Shown here in pieces: positions 52,201 through 62,700 of a stretch of DNA of 64,000 nt; within the stretch, counting starts at the first letter, position 1; every line of letters begins with the position of its first letter. This DNA comes from Oryzias latipes (Eukaryota > Chordata > Actinopteri > Beloniformes > Adrianichthyidae), in NCBI RefSeq assembly GCF_002234675.1, contig NC_019862.2, positions 30,448,389 to 30,512,388 on the forward strand, given 5' to 3'. The position numbers were made by a program, and so were the translations under genes. Below the pieces are notes generated by a model. It saw nothing but the letters and a program-made list of their open reading frames with translations. It did no database searches and was not told where the DNA came from.

Positions 52201-55200
52201 TGGAAACACTGCGAGGCGGCTAAATACCCAATTCTCTGTCAAAGAGATGCAAGAGGAATTAAAAAAGATCCAAAAAGTCCTCAAAGACCCCCTCCGGTCA
52301 TCTTTTGATCTGGTTTCAAAGCGTTCCCAGTGGTCTTTTAATGATGATGCCGTTTTTAGCCGAAGTCAAAACACCTGTGTCGTTTCTAGATAATAGTTTT
52401 TCCAGAGCGACAGAAGTTCATTCCAAATTCAGCTCTTTGTTGATTCTCTCCCACTAGCTTACAGAAAAATGGCGAGCAATATCGGAGCCATCCAGCCGTA
52501 CAGTTTAGATCCAGATTCCAGATCTGACGAGTGAAACTAAGACGTTCATGGATCTATTTGTCTGCAGGCGGATCATCAGAATAGAGCGGAGCAGGGAGCT
52601 TGTGGCCCCACCCATCATATTTTTTATGTCCCAAATATGATCTTTTTCAAACGGCATTTGTCATCTGCGTCTAATTCAAAATGATTTGAATAAAAAAATA
52701 CCCAAAAATGCCATTTTAAGCTATATTTTCTTTAAATTTGCAATCCATCAGCAGGAAAATACCACAAAAACATGTTGAAAACACAATTTTCCATCGCAGT
52801 GGTTCTGCAACAGCCTGCAGAGGAACTAACCCCAACTATAACATCCATCCATTCATTATATATCATAAAGGTGTACCTTATATGTGAATTTTGAAGAACT
52901 CATCACTTCCACTATGTTGAAAGCAGCCCAGCTGACATCGTAACCCAGCATCTGAAGCTGTTGAGCAAACACAGGTTGGACGGAGGTGAACAGGGGTCGG
53001 CACAGACACAGGCTTTCACGGGGAATCGAGCTTTTCCATCATGACTGAGCAGAGTTGAGTCAGGGCGGCGGCTCGCAGCAGAGCGATGAGCTGCAGTTCA
53101 TACGCCGTCATGGCAGACAAGGGGATCTAGGATGTACCTTGTGTCAACAAGAACCAATATAGAGTAAATATGAGCTAAAAAGTTCAAATTTATGAGCAAC
53201 ACTAGAACAGGGAGGACCTCCTGTTGCGTTGAGGCTATAGTTAAAACAGTCTTTGTGCAGAATGCAAACTGTTAGATGAAGTATTTGTTACATACAGGTA
53301 TTACTCAGTTACAGCCCTTAAAGCCACAGACGCTCCACTAAACAGAAGAACTAGTTTGATCAATTTCACCTAATCAAATTTGACATTAACCTTAAATGTT
53401 TATATTTGCTTATAAATGCGTATCATTTCACCAAATTAAAATGTTATGTTTTTTTTAAGTCAGCAGTTTTAGTCTTTTTATTAAGTTCATGATACTTACT
53501 GTTCTTGTACTTTTCATGTCATCGTTCTTATACTTGTTTGAGTGTTTTATTTTTATCGTTAAGTCTTTTATATGTTCTGTGTATATTGTGGCAAAGCGAC
53601 CTTGAGTCTGTAATAAAGCTTCTTCTTCAAATGGCTAAAAATATCTAGATTGTGAGAAACTGATCAAGTCTGACAGAAAAACTGTGAGGGGCCTTACATA
53701 GGTGAGCTTGCACACAGCGTTGGCTTTGACGGCGATGTTGTCTTGCTTGAGCTCCTGTTTGATCTCATCGATGCACGTAGAGATGTACTTGGCCTGCAGG
53801 CAGAAAGAGGAGAGGACAAAACCACAGACGAGATCAAATTAAGGCAGAGTCCAATCCTGAGCTGCTGCAGCAGAGAAAACAGGCCGAACATTTTCAGTCC
53901 TTCCTTCCTTCCATCAACCAGCACTCCCACGGTTCTAATGGCAAATATTGGTTGCACAAACATGCAGAAATCCAGATCCACTGTTGTCAAATCAATCTGA
54001 AAGGCGGCAAGGAAAACAAAGGGACATAGGTGCGTGAGCTGAAAGCTTCTGTGCATAAAAACCATGTTAGCATGTGCAGGACGCCTAGAGGTACACGATA
54101 AACGCATGACCTCATGAGCACGGCGTTTATCAAACACAAGACACTTATCAACGGCTGGGGATACGATCAGTCCACCATAGCCAAGAACCTCGCCAAGAAA
54201 ACGCAGTCGCATCTATCCAAGCAGAGCTGGAGAGCAAGCAGGTCATGTGTGTGGAGTCATGAGACATCTCATTGACAGGACGGGTGGGGTGGGGGTGCCG
54301 GGACCCTTCTGGCCGGCTTAAAGGAGGCAGGAGAGGCTTCACGTTTTATTCACCAGACCTGCGGAGAAGTGAATCAAGCCTCCACTGGAGGGTGGAGCGT
54401 GTGCAGCACACAGCTAATTTAATGACTTAGCATCCTTCAACAGCTGGACTAAAACTTTCCTTTGGATTGTGCTGCACGTGTACCAACACTTCAACACGCC
54501 TCCTGGTCCAACAGAGGCGCAAGAAATGAGACCCAAACGTGAAAAACAGACAGAGAGTTCGAGGAAATGTGGCAAAAACAGCATTAATATTTCAGTAAAC
54601 TGTCCACTGTTGACCAGGCAACCATCGGCTCATCTAAGCAGCTTAGGTTACCCCCGACGCACAGCGCAGAACCATACACCCAATCAAGAACTCAGGCACA
54701 GATGGCTTTAAACGGCAAAGTGCTCTTCAGTCCCAAACATACCTCCTAAAATACTAATCTTTCAACAACAACACAAAAAGAGCTGGAAAACTCCACTCCC
54801 GTCGTTATCCTGAGCATTACACACATTCCCTCAACATTTCACACCTGGCTCACTCCCTGCGGCAGGTATGAAGAGCAGGGCTTTCATCCCAAAGCTCCCT
54901 GCCAGCTCTCCATCTGGATCAGTGGTTTTCTCCCAAAGTGGAACCGCTGTGAGGCTGAACCGAAACACGGCCCGGCTCACATCAAAGGTGTCACAGACTC
55001 ACGGTAAACATGAACATGAACGACCCGGAGGGTATGGGACACGTATGACACACGTTAAACATACAGTTTTAATCAATAATTGTAATCGTTTTTGTACATA
55101 ACTCTGAACTGTGTGTGAATACACGCTTATGAGCAGATATGGCATAGAATTAATGCAAATAAACAATTTTTACTAGCTGGATTTATTTACAATCTTTAAA

Positions 55201-55983
55201 AAATGGATGTAATTTTTTCAGTCGTTTTAATTAAAAAAATGTTTTTGTTTGGTGACCTCATTATCATAAATTTAACGTCTTTTACTTTGAAATTTGATTT
55301 TTAAAAACTTTTAACACCTTTCTATGGTCCTGAAATATTTATACAAATATTTATTAAAGTCATATATAATGTATATTACATTCAAAGATCATACGAATGT
55401 TAAACATATGACAGTTTTTCTTCGTAATGCAATTTTTCATTCTTGATTTGTAACTTTAGTTTGGTTTGTGTACGTGCAGAAAGAAAATAAAGGTTAAAAA
55501 AACTTTATTTAAAGCATATTTGACAATATTTTGGAGGGAAATATTTTTCCTGACATCTACGGCTTCCTGCTTAACTCTGTGATTCGACACGATGTCCTTC
55601 CTCTGTCTATCGGCTAGCTTAGGTTCCGACCCAGCTTGATCCGCTGACACCGAACTGTTTCAGTGAGTTTAACCGGCTGGAGTTCGGTTCACCGCCGTAA
55701 CGAACCGCTAGCAGTGACCGAGTCCGGCGGCAGAGCTGCCCGCTGGCGGCTGGACCGAACCAGCTAACTTCCAGCCGCAGCCGTTACCGTTTGTTAGCTA
55801 GTCCGAACATAACGGTGATGTCAGCCCGAACCGGCTCCGAAACGACGTAAACGGTGACGTTTCGCCACAGCGTGAGCTCCTTTATACCTCGTCATCCTTG
55901 TGGTTCCGAATGCCACGTACTAAATCCTGGAGGTTCTTATCGAACATCCGATCGATGCTCCCTTTGACAATCTTCAGAGCCAT
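25540..55983 (-). CDS. ap3d1: AP-3 complex subunit delta-1
   Basis: Large subunit of the AP-3 adaptor, which sorts cargo from endosomes/TGN to lysosomes, melanosomes and other lysosome-related organelles. Thirty-two coding exons join in frame into 1235 aa. Exons: 55888-55983, 53698-53793, 52877-52957, 52155-52235, 51972-52079, 51668-51797, 50224-50363, 46596-46669, 46459-46508, 46189-46238, 45924-45972, 44341-44486, 44027-44175, 43722-43952, 41191-41422, 40976-41121, 40700-40841, 40482-40553, 40276-40351, 39942-40141, 38571-38644, 35812-35971, 35576-35719, 31043-31159, 30766-30918, 29407-29454, 28080-28269, 27377-27465, 26225-26310, 25879-26000, 25723-25802, 25540-25635. The start [20 protein letters not shown] is the family start. 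The mammalian protein is slightly shorter (about 1150-1215 aa); the difference would fall in the low-complexity hinge. Some hinge exons could be alternatively used. Confidence 0.97.
26498..26942 (+). repeat. Dispersed TIR repeat, family A, copy 4
   Basis: TTAAAGACCCACTCTGATG opens the copy, and GATGATCAAAGTGGGTTTTT closes it in decayed form. It lies in ap3d1 intron 28, between exons 28 and 29. Confidence 0.8.
27105..27178 (-). repeat. SINE-like AATTCAATTTTATTT fragment
   Basis: Reads in reverse AATTCAATTTTATTTGTATA, then CACGACAACAGTCGTCTC. The same words occur at 61953-62035. It is a common teleost retrotransposon-associated motif. Confidence 0.6.
29407..40841 (-). CDS. ap3d1: ap3d1 hinge exons 17-26
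   Basis: Residues about 620-1015 form a charged, probably disordered hinge. Recognisable family blocks are [83 protein letters not shown] and [14 protein letters not shown]. Exons 20, 22, 23 and 25 are Lys/Glu-rich. Exon 24 has a run of seven Ala (from VAAAAAAAP). Exon 25 has a six-His run after a Lys-rich run. Exons 23-25 are poorly conserved in general, so their use could vary among transcripts. Confidence 0.9.
31838..32077 (+). repeat. Dispersed TIR repeat, family B, copy 1
   Basis: Starts TTAAAGGGTCTATATCGTGC with CTTTTCTTAGGCCTTTCAGA following, and ends GATATAAGCCCTTAA. The ends are inverted repeats. It lies in the ap3d1 intron between exons 23 and 24; copy 2 lies at 50.8 kb. Confidence 0.7.
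32484..33572. mobile_element. Decayed hAT-like TIR element
   Basis: The left end AGGGGTGTGTTTTGGTGATA and the right end (reverse reading ACGGGTGTTGGGAAAAAAAA, then CGATATATCGCGATAGATCA and TTGGTGATAC) form imperfect inverted repeats about 1.1 kb apart. No transposase frame is left. Confidence 0.55.
34110..34134. repeat. (CA)n microsatellite
   Basis: About 12 CA units directly preceded by TGCGTGTGTG, giving a locally self-complementary alternating purine-pyrimidine tract in an ap3d1 intron. Confidence 0.9.
34480..35250. repeat. Mixed decayed transposon sequence
   Basis: Contains GGTACCAGTACCAACAT-type wording near 34510, and GATC-rich CCCGATTCCCGATCGGATCA near 35215. Both are typical of fish DNA-transposon ends. 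Boundaries could not be set. Confidence 0.4.
37082..37323 (-). repeat. Dispersed TIR repeat, family A, copy 5 (internally deleted)
   Basis: TTAAAGTCCCTCTCCGATCA opens and AAATTTTACTGGAAGGGATC closes a reversed copy of about 240 bases. Roughly half of the internal sequence is missing. It lies in ap3d1 intron 21. Confidence 0.75.
38999..39075 (+). mobile_element. LINE 3'-tail motif
   Basis: AAGATAAGATAAAGATAAAG, then CACTTTATTGATCCCAGCTT, is a common fish LINE 3' motif (from memory). No coding part is attached. Confidence 0.5.
39490..39625. repeat. Transposon end with TTTA microsatellite
   Basis: A (TTTA)n tract is followed by CGATAAG-rich sequence ending ACGATACCCATCCCTA, a frequent fish DNA-transposon terminus. 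The partner end was not located with confidence. Confidence 0.45.
40976..55983 (-). CDS. ap3d1: ap3d1 trunk (adaptin N-terminal) exons 1-16
   Basis: Residues 1 to about 620 form the alpha-helical adaptin trunk that assembles with beta-3, mu-3 and sigma-3. Conserved blocks include [90 protein letters not shown] and [16 protein letters not shown]. It ends at KKVPVPEG. Trunk exons are nearly invariant with respect to mammals. The exon 13 donor reads GTCCGC, which is weak beyond GT. The intron after it is only 74 bases. Confidence 0.97.
41732..43178. mobile_element. TIR DNA transposon (TACCGTAAATTCCGGACTA ends)
   Basis: Left end TACCGTAAATTCCGGACTAC; right end in reverse TACCGTAATTTCCGGACTAT. 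AAGCCGC repeats lie just inside both termini. The element is about 1.45 kb with a GC-rich middle at 42170-42700. It fills most of the ap3d1 intron between exons 14 and 15. No transposase domain was recognised in its ORFs. Confidence 0.8.
46936..49742 (+). mobile_element. Tc1/mariner element, interrupted
   Basis: The ends CAATGGGGAAAAATATTCAG and (reverse) CAGTGGGGCCAAAAGTATTT are inverted repeats, followed by GCCACCAATTGTG at both ends. The plus strand holds a Tc1-type transposase frame starting [20 protein letters not shown] at 47287. After the insertion at 47646-48909 it resumes with the catalytic-domain words [10 protein letters not shown] and [13 protein letters not shown]. Stops, frameshifts and the insertion make it inactive. 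It lies in ap3d1 intron 7. Confidence 0.9.
47646..48909. mobile_element. Non-autonomous hAT-like element nested in the Tc1 element
   Basis: Termini CAGGGCTCGACATAGCC and (reverse) CAGGGGTTGACATAGCC bound a 1.26-kb insertion. GTACA is duplicated on both sides (47641-47645 and 48910-48914). A 5-bp duplication would fit a hAT5-like group (from memory). The interior includes matching GGCCAGT/ACTGGCC blocks and no transposase frame. Confidence 0.8.
50467..50482. repeat. C16 homopolymer
   Basis: Sixteen consecutive C in ap3d1 intron 6, about 100 bases upstream (in transcript terms) of exon 7. Confidence 0.95.
50812..51316 (+). repeat. Dispersed TIR repeat, family B, copy 2
   Basis: CCCTATCCTGCTTTTCTTAA, then GCCTTTCAGAGTAAATCATA, matches copy 1 at 31.8 kb. 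The right end reads TTTTTCATGATATGGGCCGT. It is longer than copy 1, which appears internally deleted. Confidence 0.7.
52282..52806 (-). repeat. Dispersed TIR repeat, family A, copy 7
   Basis: CAAAGACCCCCTCCGGTCAT starts a near full-length reversed copy ending CACAATTTTCCATCGCAGTG. It occupies most of the 641-base ap3d1 intron 3, leaving under 75 bases to each exon. Confidence 0.8.
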
Positions 55984-56314
55984 GACGGACTCGGACGTGT
56001 GTCCCGCGGGGCCAGGTGCTGCAGAGGTGTAGTGGGAGGCCGACCGACCCGCTGGGCCGCTTCTCGTCCACCCGGGTACCGTGTGAGCGGGGTCCCGTGC
56101 CGTTTAGAGAGCACCGGCCGGGTGAAGCTGCTGAGGCCAGACGGGCGTCCCGAGCGGAGCGGAGACGCTGGCAATGGATCAGTGGAGGAAATGGCTGACA
56201 AAATGGCGACCGGAGTCAGCTGACTGGAGGGAGAAGCGACTCATGAGGGGATGAGAGGAATTAAAGGTCCACTGTTCCCTCGAACCGCACGTGTGCAAAC
56301 CCCCCCCCCCCCCC
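55984..56314 (-). promoter_or_regulatory. ap3d1: ap3d1 CpG-rich promoter / 5' UTR
   Basis: CpG-rich sequence surrounds exon 1 from about 55650 to 56280, as expected for a housekeeping gene lacking a TATA box. A C15 run (56300-56314) marks the upstream border. The transcription start was not assigned. Confidence 0.6.
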
Positions 56315-59300
56315 AAAAAAAGAATTTAATACTTTTACTCTTCATATCGAGGTTTTTTTTCTTTCTTAAACGTGCTCGTGTTTTAATTCCACGCATTTAA
56401 ATGTTACAGAAAATATAGAATTAAAATAACGCAAAGATAAATCTGTATGAAGTGACCTGATCACACACAAACAACTTATACCCCGCAATTAAAAGAAAAA
56501 GAAAAGTTAAATTTAATTTCTTAGAAAAATACATTCGAATATAATCTTTGATTCTACTTTCCTGCTCTTTTTAATAGCCATAACTCAGTTTGATTTGATT
56601 TTAAAGTGTAAAAAATAAAGCTTTAAATGCCGTGTTATAATCAAACAAATAGATTAGGGGTGTAAATGGTTTATATTTCTACATTCCAATCAGATGGATG
56701 TGTCTGAATATAGAAATGACCAATCCCAGTGGACAACACACACGTGATGAAAGTAGAAATTCCAGTTCAATGTATGGAAACACTTTGAATTTCGCAAAAA
56801 CATGTTCTTTTTAGTTTTTTAGAGACATTTATTTCGGTTATGTTAAACACAAACTTAAAAACATCAACATAAGCATTAACACTGAACAATGTCAACATAA
56901 ACATTGAAAAAAACATAAACATTGAACAAATTTAATCGAAAAAGGTGTCGTGTGAAGCCAAGGCTTATTTCCTCAACCCTGATTACAAACATCACATCTA
57001 CATACAAATTGTTAGAACCTTAAATAAGAAAACAGGAAGAAACAAACACTTCTCAAAATGACATCACAACCACCAGAGTCTCAGTCCAGAAGGTATTTTT
57101 GCTATATTTTAAATTAAACATTTTCTTAAACTGAAGTATGGAGTTTGCATTCTTCAGATACTTAATTCCACATGTTGACCCCCTGAACAAAAATACTATT
57201 CCTTAGTGCATTAGTTCTGACCACTTTGTTTTTAAACATATCTTTACCCCAAAAATCCTAATTATTAACTTTAATTTCAAACAAACTCAGTATTTTGGCA
57301 GGCACACATTGTTTTTTAACTTTAAACATAAAACCATACATGTGACCATACTGTGTGCTAGAATGTTCTAAGAATGTTCCCTTTGGATGTTCTGTTCAAT
57401 ACCCGGTATTTCTCTGAGTCACACTGGAGGAACTATCGGCTAAAGATGTCCCGAATCGATTTTGGGTCAGGGAATCGGATCGTTCAAAATGAATCGGATC
57501 GTCGACCACAAATTATGATACAAACTGAGTCGTTGTTAAAATGAATCGAAATTAAACTTTTGAGACTGGTTAACAGTGTGAAGTGATCTGAGTGACCACG
57601 CACAAAAAATAATCAAAAATACCCCAAAGTTATACTAACAAGTCTGATTGAAGTTTACAGAAAACTTGAACTAGAATAAAAATGTAAACTCTTTCTTTCC
57701 ACATTAGGAAAACCGATGTTTTCCTTTTTATTAATATTTTCAACTCATTTTAAAATTCGAGTAAAAATAAATCTAATAAAAAAATGTAAAATGCTTAACA
57801 TTTAGGGGTGTATCGAGTCAATTTAACAACAATTCGATTCATATTATTTGTATTCTGTATGATTCATAGTCTATATCGGGTAATTTTGATCGATCCGATT
57901 CACTAAAATGTATCCAGGATCTTTATCCAAAGCTTTAACCAGTGTGACTCAGAAATAGCTGGAACTGAACACTGCAGGTTAGGTTTTCTAGATCATCAAG
58001 TGTAAAATCAATGTGTCCAAACAAACAAGTAAACAAGAATGAATTTCAAATCCATTCACTGAAGTTAAGCCAACTGTTGTTGTTTTTTTAAATCCAAAGA
58101 ATCCAAAGAGTTGGTTGTCCGCTGTGATGAAATTTATTTGTTTTTACGTTACAGTAAAATAAAACTACCATGCCTCAATCCATAGGGTTTTTCCCAATAT
58201 CGATATTTATTTCGTCCGATTCATTTGATTTGATTTCTTTCATTTAGAATTGATTTTTTATGGTGTAGGCGATTTGATTAACACCTTTCCTCAGATCAAT
58301 CCGAATGAATAGCTGGAATAGAAATCGATTTGACCAAATCAATGAATCATTACACTCTCTCTGCCTTTAATCAGACAAGTAGACCTATGTGTAGTATCTT
58401 TGTGACAGGTTTCCAGGCAAACCTTATTTTGGTTAAGGATTTACATTCAAATTAAAAAAAACATCCTGAATTCAGTTCAAGTTTCTTTCATTTAGTATAT
58501 CTTATTTCCCTGAAGCTCTTCCTGTCCGCGGACGGATCAGATTCTGTCAGACAGAACAGGATCCCGTAGAACCTATTCCTGAATTGAGGTAAAGGTCCGT
58601 TTCACACCCAGAACCGGCTGCCGTGACTGAGGACACGCAGCTCTGAAGGCTAGCTGAGGTTTTGTAAGGAATCCAGTTGTTAAATGTAAAAAAGGGTCGT
58701 TCGGGTCGTTTCTGTCGGAACGTTTTTCCGTTTAGAAGATGAAAGTAAACCAGGTCAGGATGGGATCTTTATTCAAGTCTCAGCTAAGTGATAGAAATAC
58801 TTTACCACTTTACATAGCACTAAAAAGACGTGTTTTATTCACAGGACAGAACGATGTCCGGATGAGCTCAAACGGGCCGTTTTCAGTCCGTTCTGCCTCT
58901 CGGGTCGTATGCAGGCTACTGAAAGCGAACAGCACAGAGGAACGTTTCTGGTGTTTGGCTCCACATGGATGCTCGCCTTGGACAGAACTGGAATCTTGCA
59001 GAAGAGCAGGTGGATCACAGATGGAAAACGGTGGAAGCTTCTCGTTATACATCATGTTGTGTTACCAGGATCTAGACTAGATAATTTAAAAAATATATTT
59101 ACCTTAAAAAAAAAATCAAACTCACAAATATGACTTCATCAATCTTACGTTTCCATCCAGACAGACAGGAGGCCTTAGTGATGTTTGGCAGGCTTTATAA
59201 AATCAAGCAAAGTGATGTAAGAAAATCCTAAAGCAGCTGAAGAACACGACAGTCTGACTCCTTTTTCAGTTTGAACTCAGGTTTCATCTCATACCACCTT

Positions 59301-59692
59301 GGTTAGACTCCTGGAGAGCTTAAAAACACGATAATTTAATGTACGCGTGGCGTGAAATATCAAAGTAACGTTCATCATTTACAGAAAGAAGCCGGGATCG
59401 GAAGCTGCAGGTGAGGATCTGAGACAGTGTTGTGCAGAAGAAGTACACTTCATGACATAAAAAAGGGGGTTTCTAGCATGCTGTACAGAAGCCGTTGAGA
59501 AACAACAGAAGAAACGCCACGAGTTTAGAAGCTTTTTGGTTTCGCTGTACCACAAAATGCCAAAAACGTCTACGCTGATGTAACGAATGGTGTGTTCTGA
59601 AGTGTTTTGGGGCTGGGAGTCCGACGTCAAGAGGAGGCCACCATCATTTAGCACTTGGTCCACTGCACGTGGGAGGGGGGGCACAGAGTCCT
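56315..59692. other. ap3d1-hdgfl2 spacer with decayed repeats
   Basis: AT-rich DNA. At 57440-57560 and 57800-58330 it has clusters of AATCGGATCG and CGATTTGATT wording like eroded transposon ends. The part next to 59692 should be hdgfl2 3' UTR. The ORFs at 58739-59133 match nothing. Confidence 0.45.
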
Positions 59693-59774
59693 TTAGCTTT
59701 CTACAGCAGGCTGCTCTGCGGCAGCCTCTTCATAGGGGCCTGTCTGTTGCTCAGCTGGGCTGTCCGGGCTGTGC
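59693..59774 (-). CDS. hdgfl2: hdgfl2 last coding exon
   Basis: Codes HSPDSPAEQQTGPYEEAAAE then QPAVES and TAA at 59693-59695. The acceptor is TTGCAG. The frame is consistent with the preceding exon, but homology is weak in this tail, so exon identity rests on splice and frame logic. The 3.1-kb intron before it holds the LINE and hAT elements. Confidence 0.7.
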
Positions 59775-62700
59775 CTGCAAAAAATAAAAAAACACACCTT
59801 AGAGCAGGACAGCAGATCGCCACTAAGCCTGCGATTCCATTCACAAATCCAGATAAACGATTCACACATCAAAACACGATTCTTACGGTTCACTCTAAAT
59901 ACATATTAATGGTTTCTATATGTCTTTTTACTGGATGTATAAAACATAAAATATGTTCATTTAATCACCATCATTTCTACTTTCATTTAGAACAGGAGAC
60001 CAGGGAAAAAAATAAAGTTTCAGAAAGAAAGAAATGCCATTTATTACTTTAAACGGTCGGGTTAACTTCTGCAATACATAAAACAAACATGTTTTGGATC
60101 ATTTAAAGGGTCTAGGTTATGCTAAATTTAACTTTTTTGATGTTTTTAGTGCATTATAATGTCCATTCCTCACAAACTGAAACCCCAAAGTGGTATTTTG
60201 ATCCGTATTCCTCTAAAAACCTGCTCTCTGAGCACCAGCCTGTCCCACTCAGTACTGTCAGTACTGTAGATCCTGGTGGTGTTGATCAGGGAGTTAAAGT
60301 CCATGCTCGCTCTTAGCATAAAGCTTGATTTCATTCATGTAGAGCAGCGGTCCCCAACCCCCGGGCCGGGGACCGGTACCAGTCCATGGGTCATTTGGTA
60401 CTGGGCCGCACAGAAAGAATAAATAACTTACATGACTTCCGTTTTATTTGTTTCGGAATCTGAAAAATTTTTTTATTTTGAAAAATGGCCAGATTCTCTG
60501 TTTCATCCGTCTTTGTCACTCTTGACGCAGCCAAGGCGCTCTTCTCCATCACGTGATAAGTACCGCTAAAATAAAACCCAGGAGCTAGCAAACTGAGTAA
60601 AAACAAACGTCTTTGGAAAGTTTCTTTGCCAAGGGGAAAACGCCCAGCCAGGAGACAGAAGAGGAGCCTTTGACTTCCAAAAAAAGAAAAGAAAGCTACA
60701 TTTAATAGACAGTACTTCTTTTTTGCACCATGAGTGTGGGAAGGGGAGAGGAGGATGACACCTTTCCTATGTACAATGTCATGCGTTATGTTATGTGTTA
60801 TTATTAATGTTATGCATTAAAAGGGTTGGGGACCGCTGATGTAGAGGATGTAATTGATAGCCAGTCTTGGTGTTTATTTGGCTGAGGGGGTTCAGACCTA
60901 TGCAGAATAGCAGTGGGGACAGAGCATCACCTTGGTATATCCCACATTTGATGGACACTTGTGCAAGTGGCTTCCCATTGGCTTCAAGGGTGGTTTTCCA
61001 CAGCTCCATTGAGTTTCCTATGAAGGCTCTTAGAGTCCTGTTGATGTTATACAGCTCCAAACATTCAGTGATCCACGTGTGTGGCATTGACTCAGGATTT
61101 TTTGTAATCAATCCAGGCTGTGCACAGGTTGGTGTGTTGTGACCTGCAGTCTTGAGCGACTGTTCTGTCAACCAGGAGTTGGTGTTTGGCTCCTCTGGAG
61201 TCTCTACCAATGCCCGTCTGTGTGTTACTCATGAATTGATCCAAGGTCCTATTTATCTTGGTTGCAATTAGGGGTGTACCAAAATATCGATATGGTGATA
61301 TATCGCGATATTTAGTCCCGCGATTGATTCTGGATGCGTCTTCATCAAGTATCGACCTTTCATTTACGTTTGAAGACCCTGTAAAACGGTATATTAATCA
61401 TCCATTGGTAAGACGATTCTTCGGAGGGTCGATAGGGGGCGCTCATTGCGAGATTGGCTGTCGCGGACAAAGAAGAATACACATTCAAACAAAAATTGCA
61501 GAGGGGAAAAACAAGGAGAATAGCGAGAGCAGCAAGTTAAAAGACGTGCCGGCAGCATTGAAGCTGCATCACCCACCCACAGCCCGGCGTGGATACCTTT
61601 TTCCAGGCGAAGCTACCACCATCTTCTGCGAGAGCAGAGGCAACAACAAACAGGATTCCTAAATGTGGCTCCGTCCCGCAGCGACGTGGAGAACGAGGGG
61701 TTTCGGATTTTATTGAATGCATTAGAGCCACGCTTTGACATTCCCTCTCAGTAATACTGAAAAAATGATTCCTGCACTGTACGCCCAGACCAGAGCTATG
61801 GTTGAGATGGAAACGGCAGCAAGAGTGGGGCTCATGTGTGACGGCTGGACCTCCAGGGCCAGAGTCCTACGTGACGTTCGCGGTGCATTTTCTTAACAAA
61901 GACGGGGAAATGAAGTAGGATGTCCTACAAACCTGAGCAATGCACGAATCCCAATTCAATTCAATTTTATTTATATCCCAATAATCACAACAATAGTCGT
62001 CTCAATGGGCTTTTTAATAGACATGAAATCATGGAGAACATGAAGTCATATAATTCAATAGGTTAATAACTAAACAGAATTAAACACACTAAGCTAAAAT
62101 ACTGGTAGGCATCCCTGCCCTGCCTAGTGGTCATTCTAGACATGATCTTGTCTTTCAGGTCAGTTGCAGCCTTGCTCAGCATATCTGTGGTTGTTGGGGC
62201 TGTGTACCCAATCTCAGGCTGGGAGTGTGGTATAGCGTCCACTCTGACCTGCTGTTCTGGCTCTCCCGTGGTATTGCAATTGTATTGTACCACTTCAATC
62301 TCAAGTTGTGATAGGATGTGTCGTTTGTGGATGTTCAAGCACTGGGCTACCAGTTGTTTGGCAGATAGCCTTGATTGTGGGTTTCAAACCATCCATTCAT
62401 TACACATTCTCTGCATGTAACCCCTCTGAGTAGGGGTTAAGTAGTAGCATTTCAACAGAACCTTGTTCTCGCATCTAGTCCATTTCCTTCTTGTTCTAGT
62501 TCCATCAGGGTGTTCTGGTCCCCCAGCACCTGGCCAGGCGACGTCTGTGCCGGCATGACATGAGTTTCATTGTCTCTCATGGGTTATGAAGAAGGCAGTA
62601 GCGTTAAGGGTCTTACTTCGAAAATGAAAATCTTCACAGACACTTTATTTTGAAGTCGTTTACTTCTGGAGACAGTTGCAATAATTAGATTGCCTGAAGT

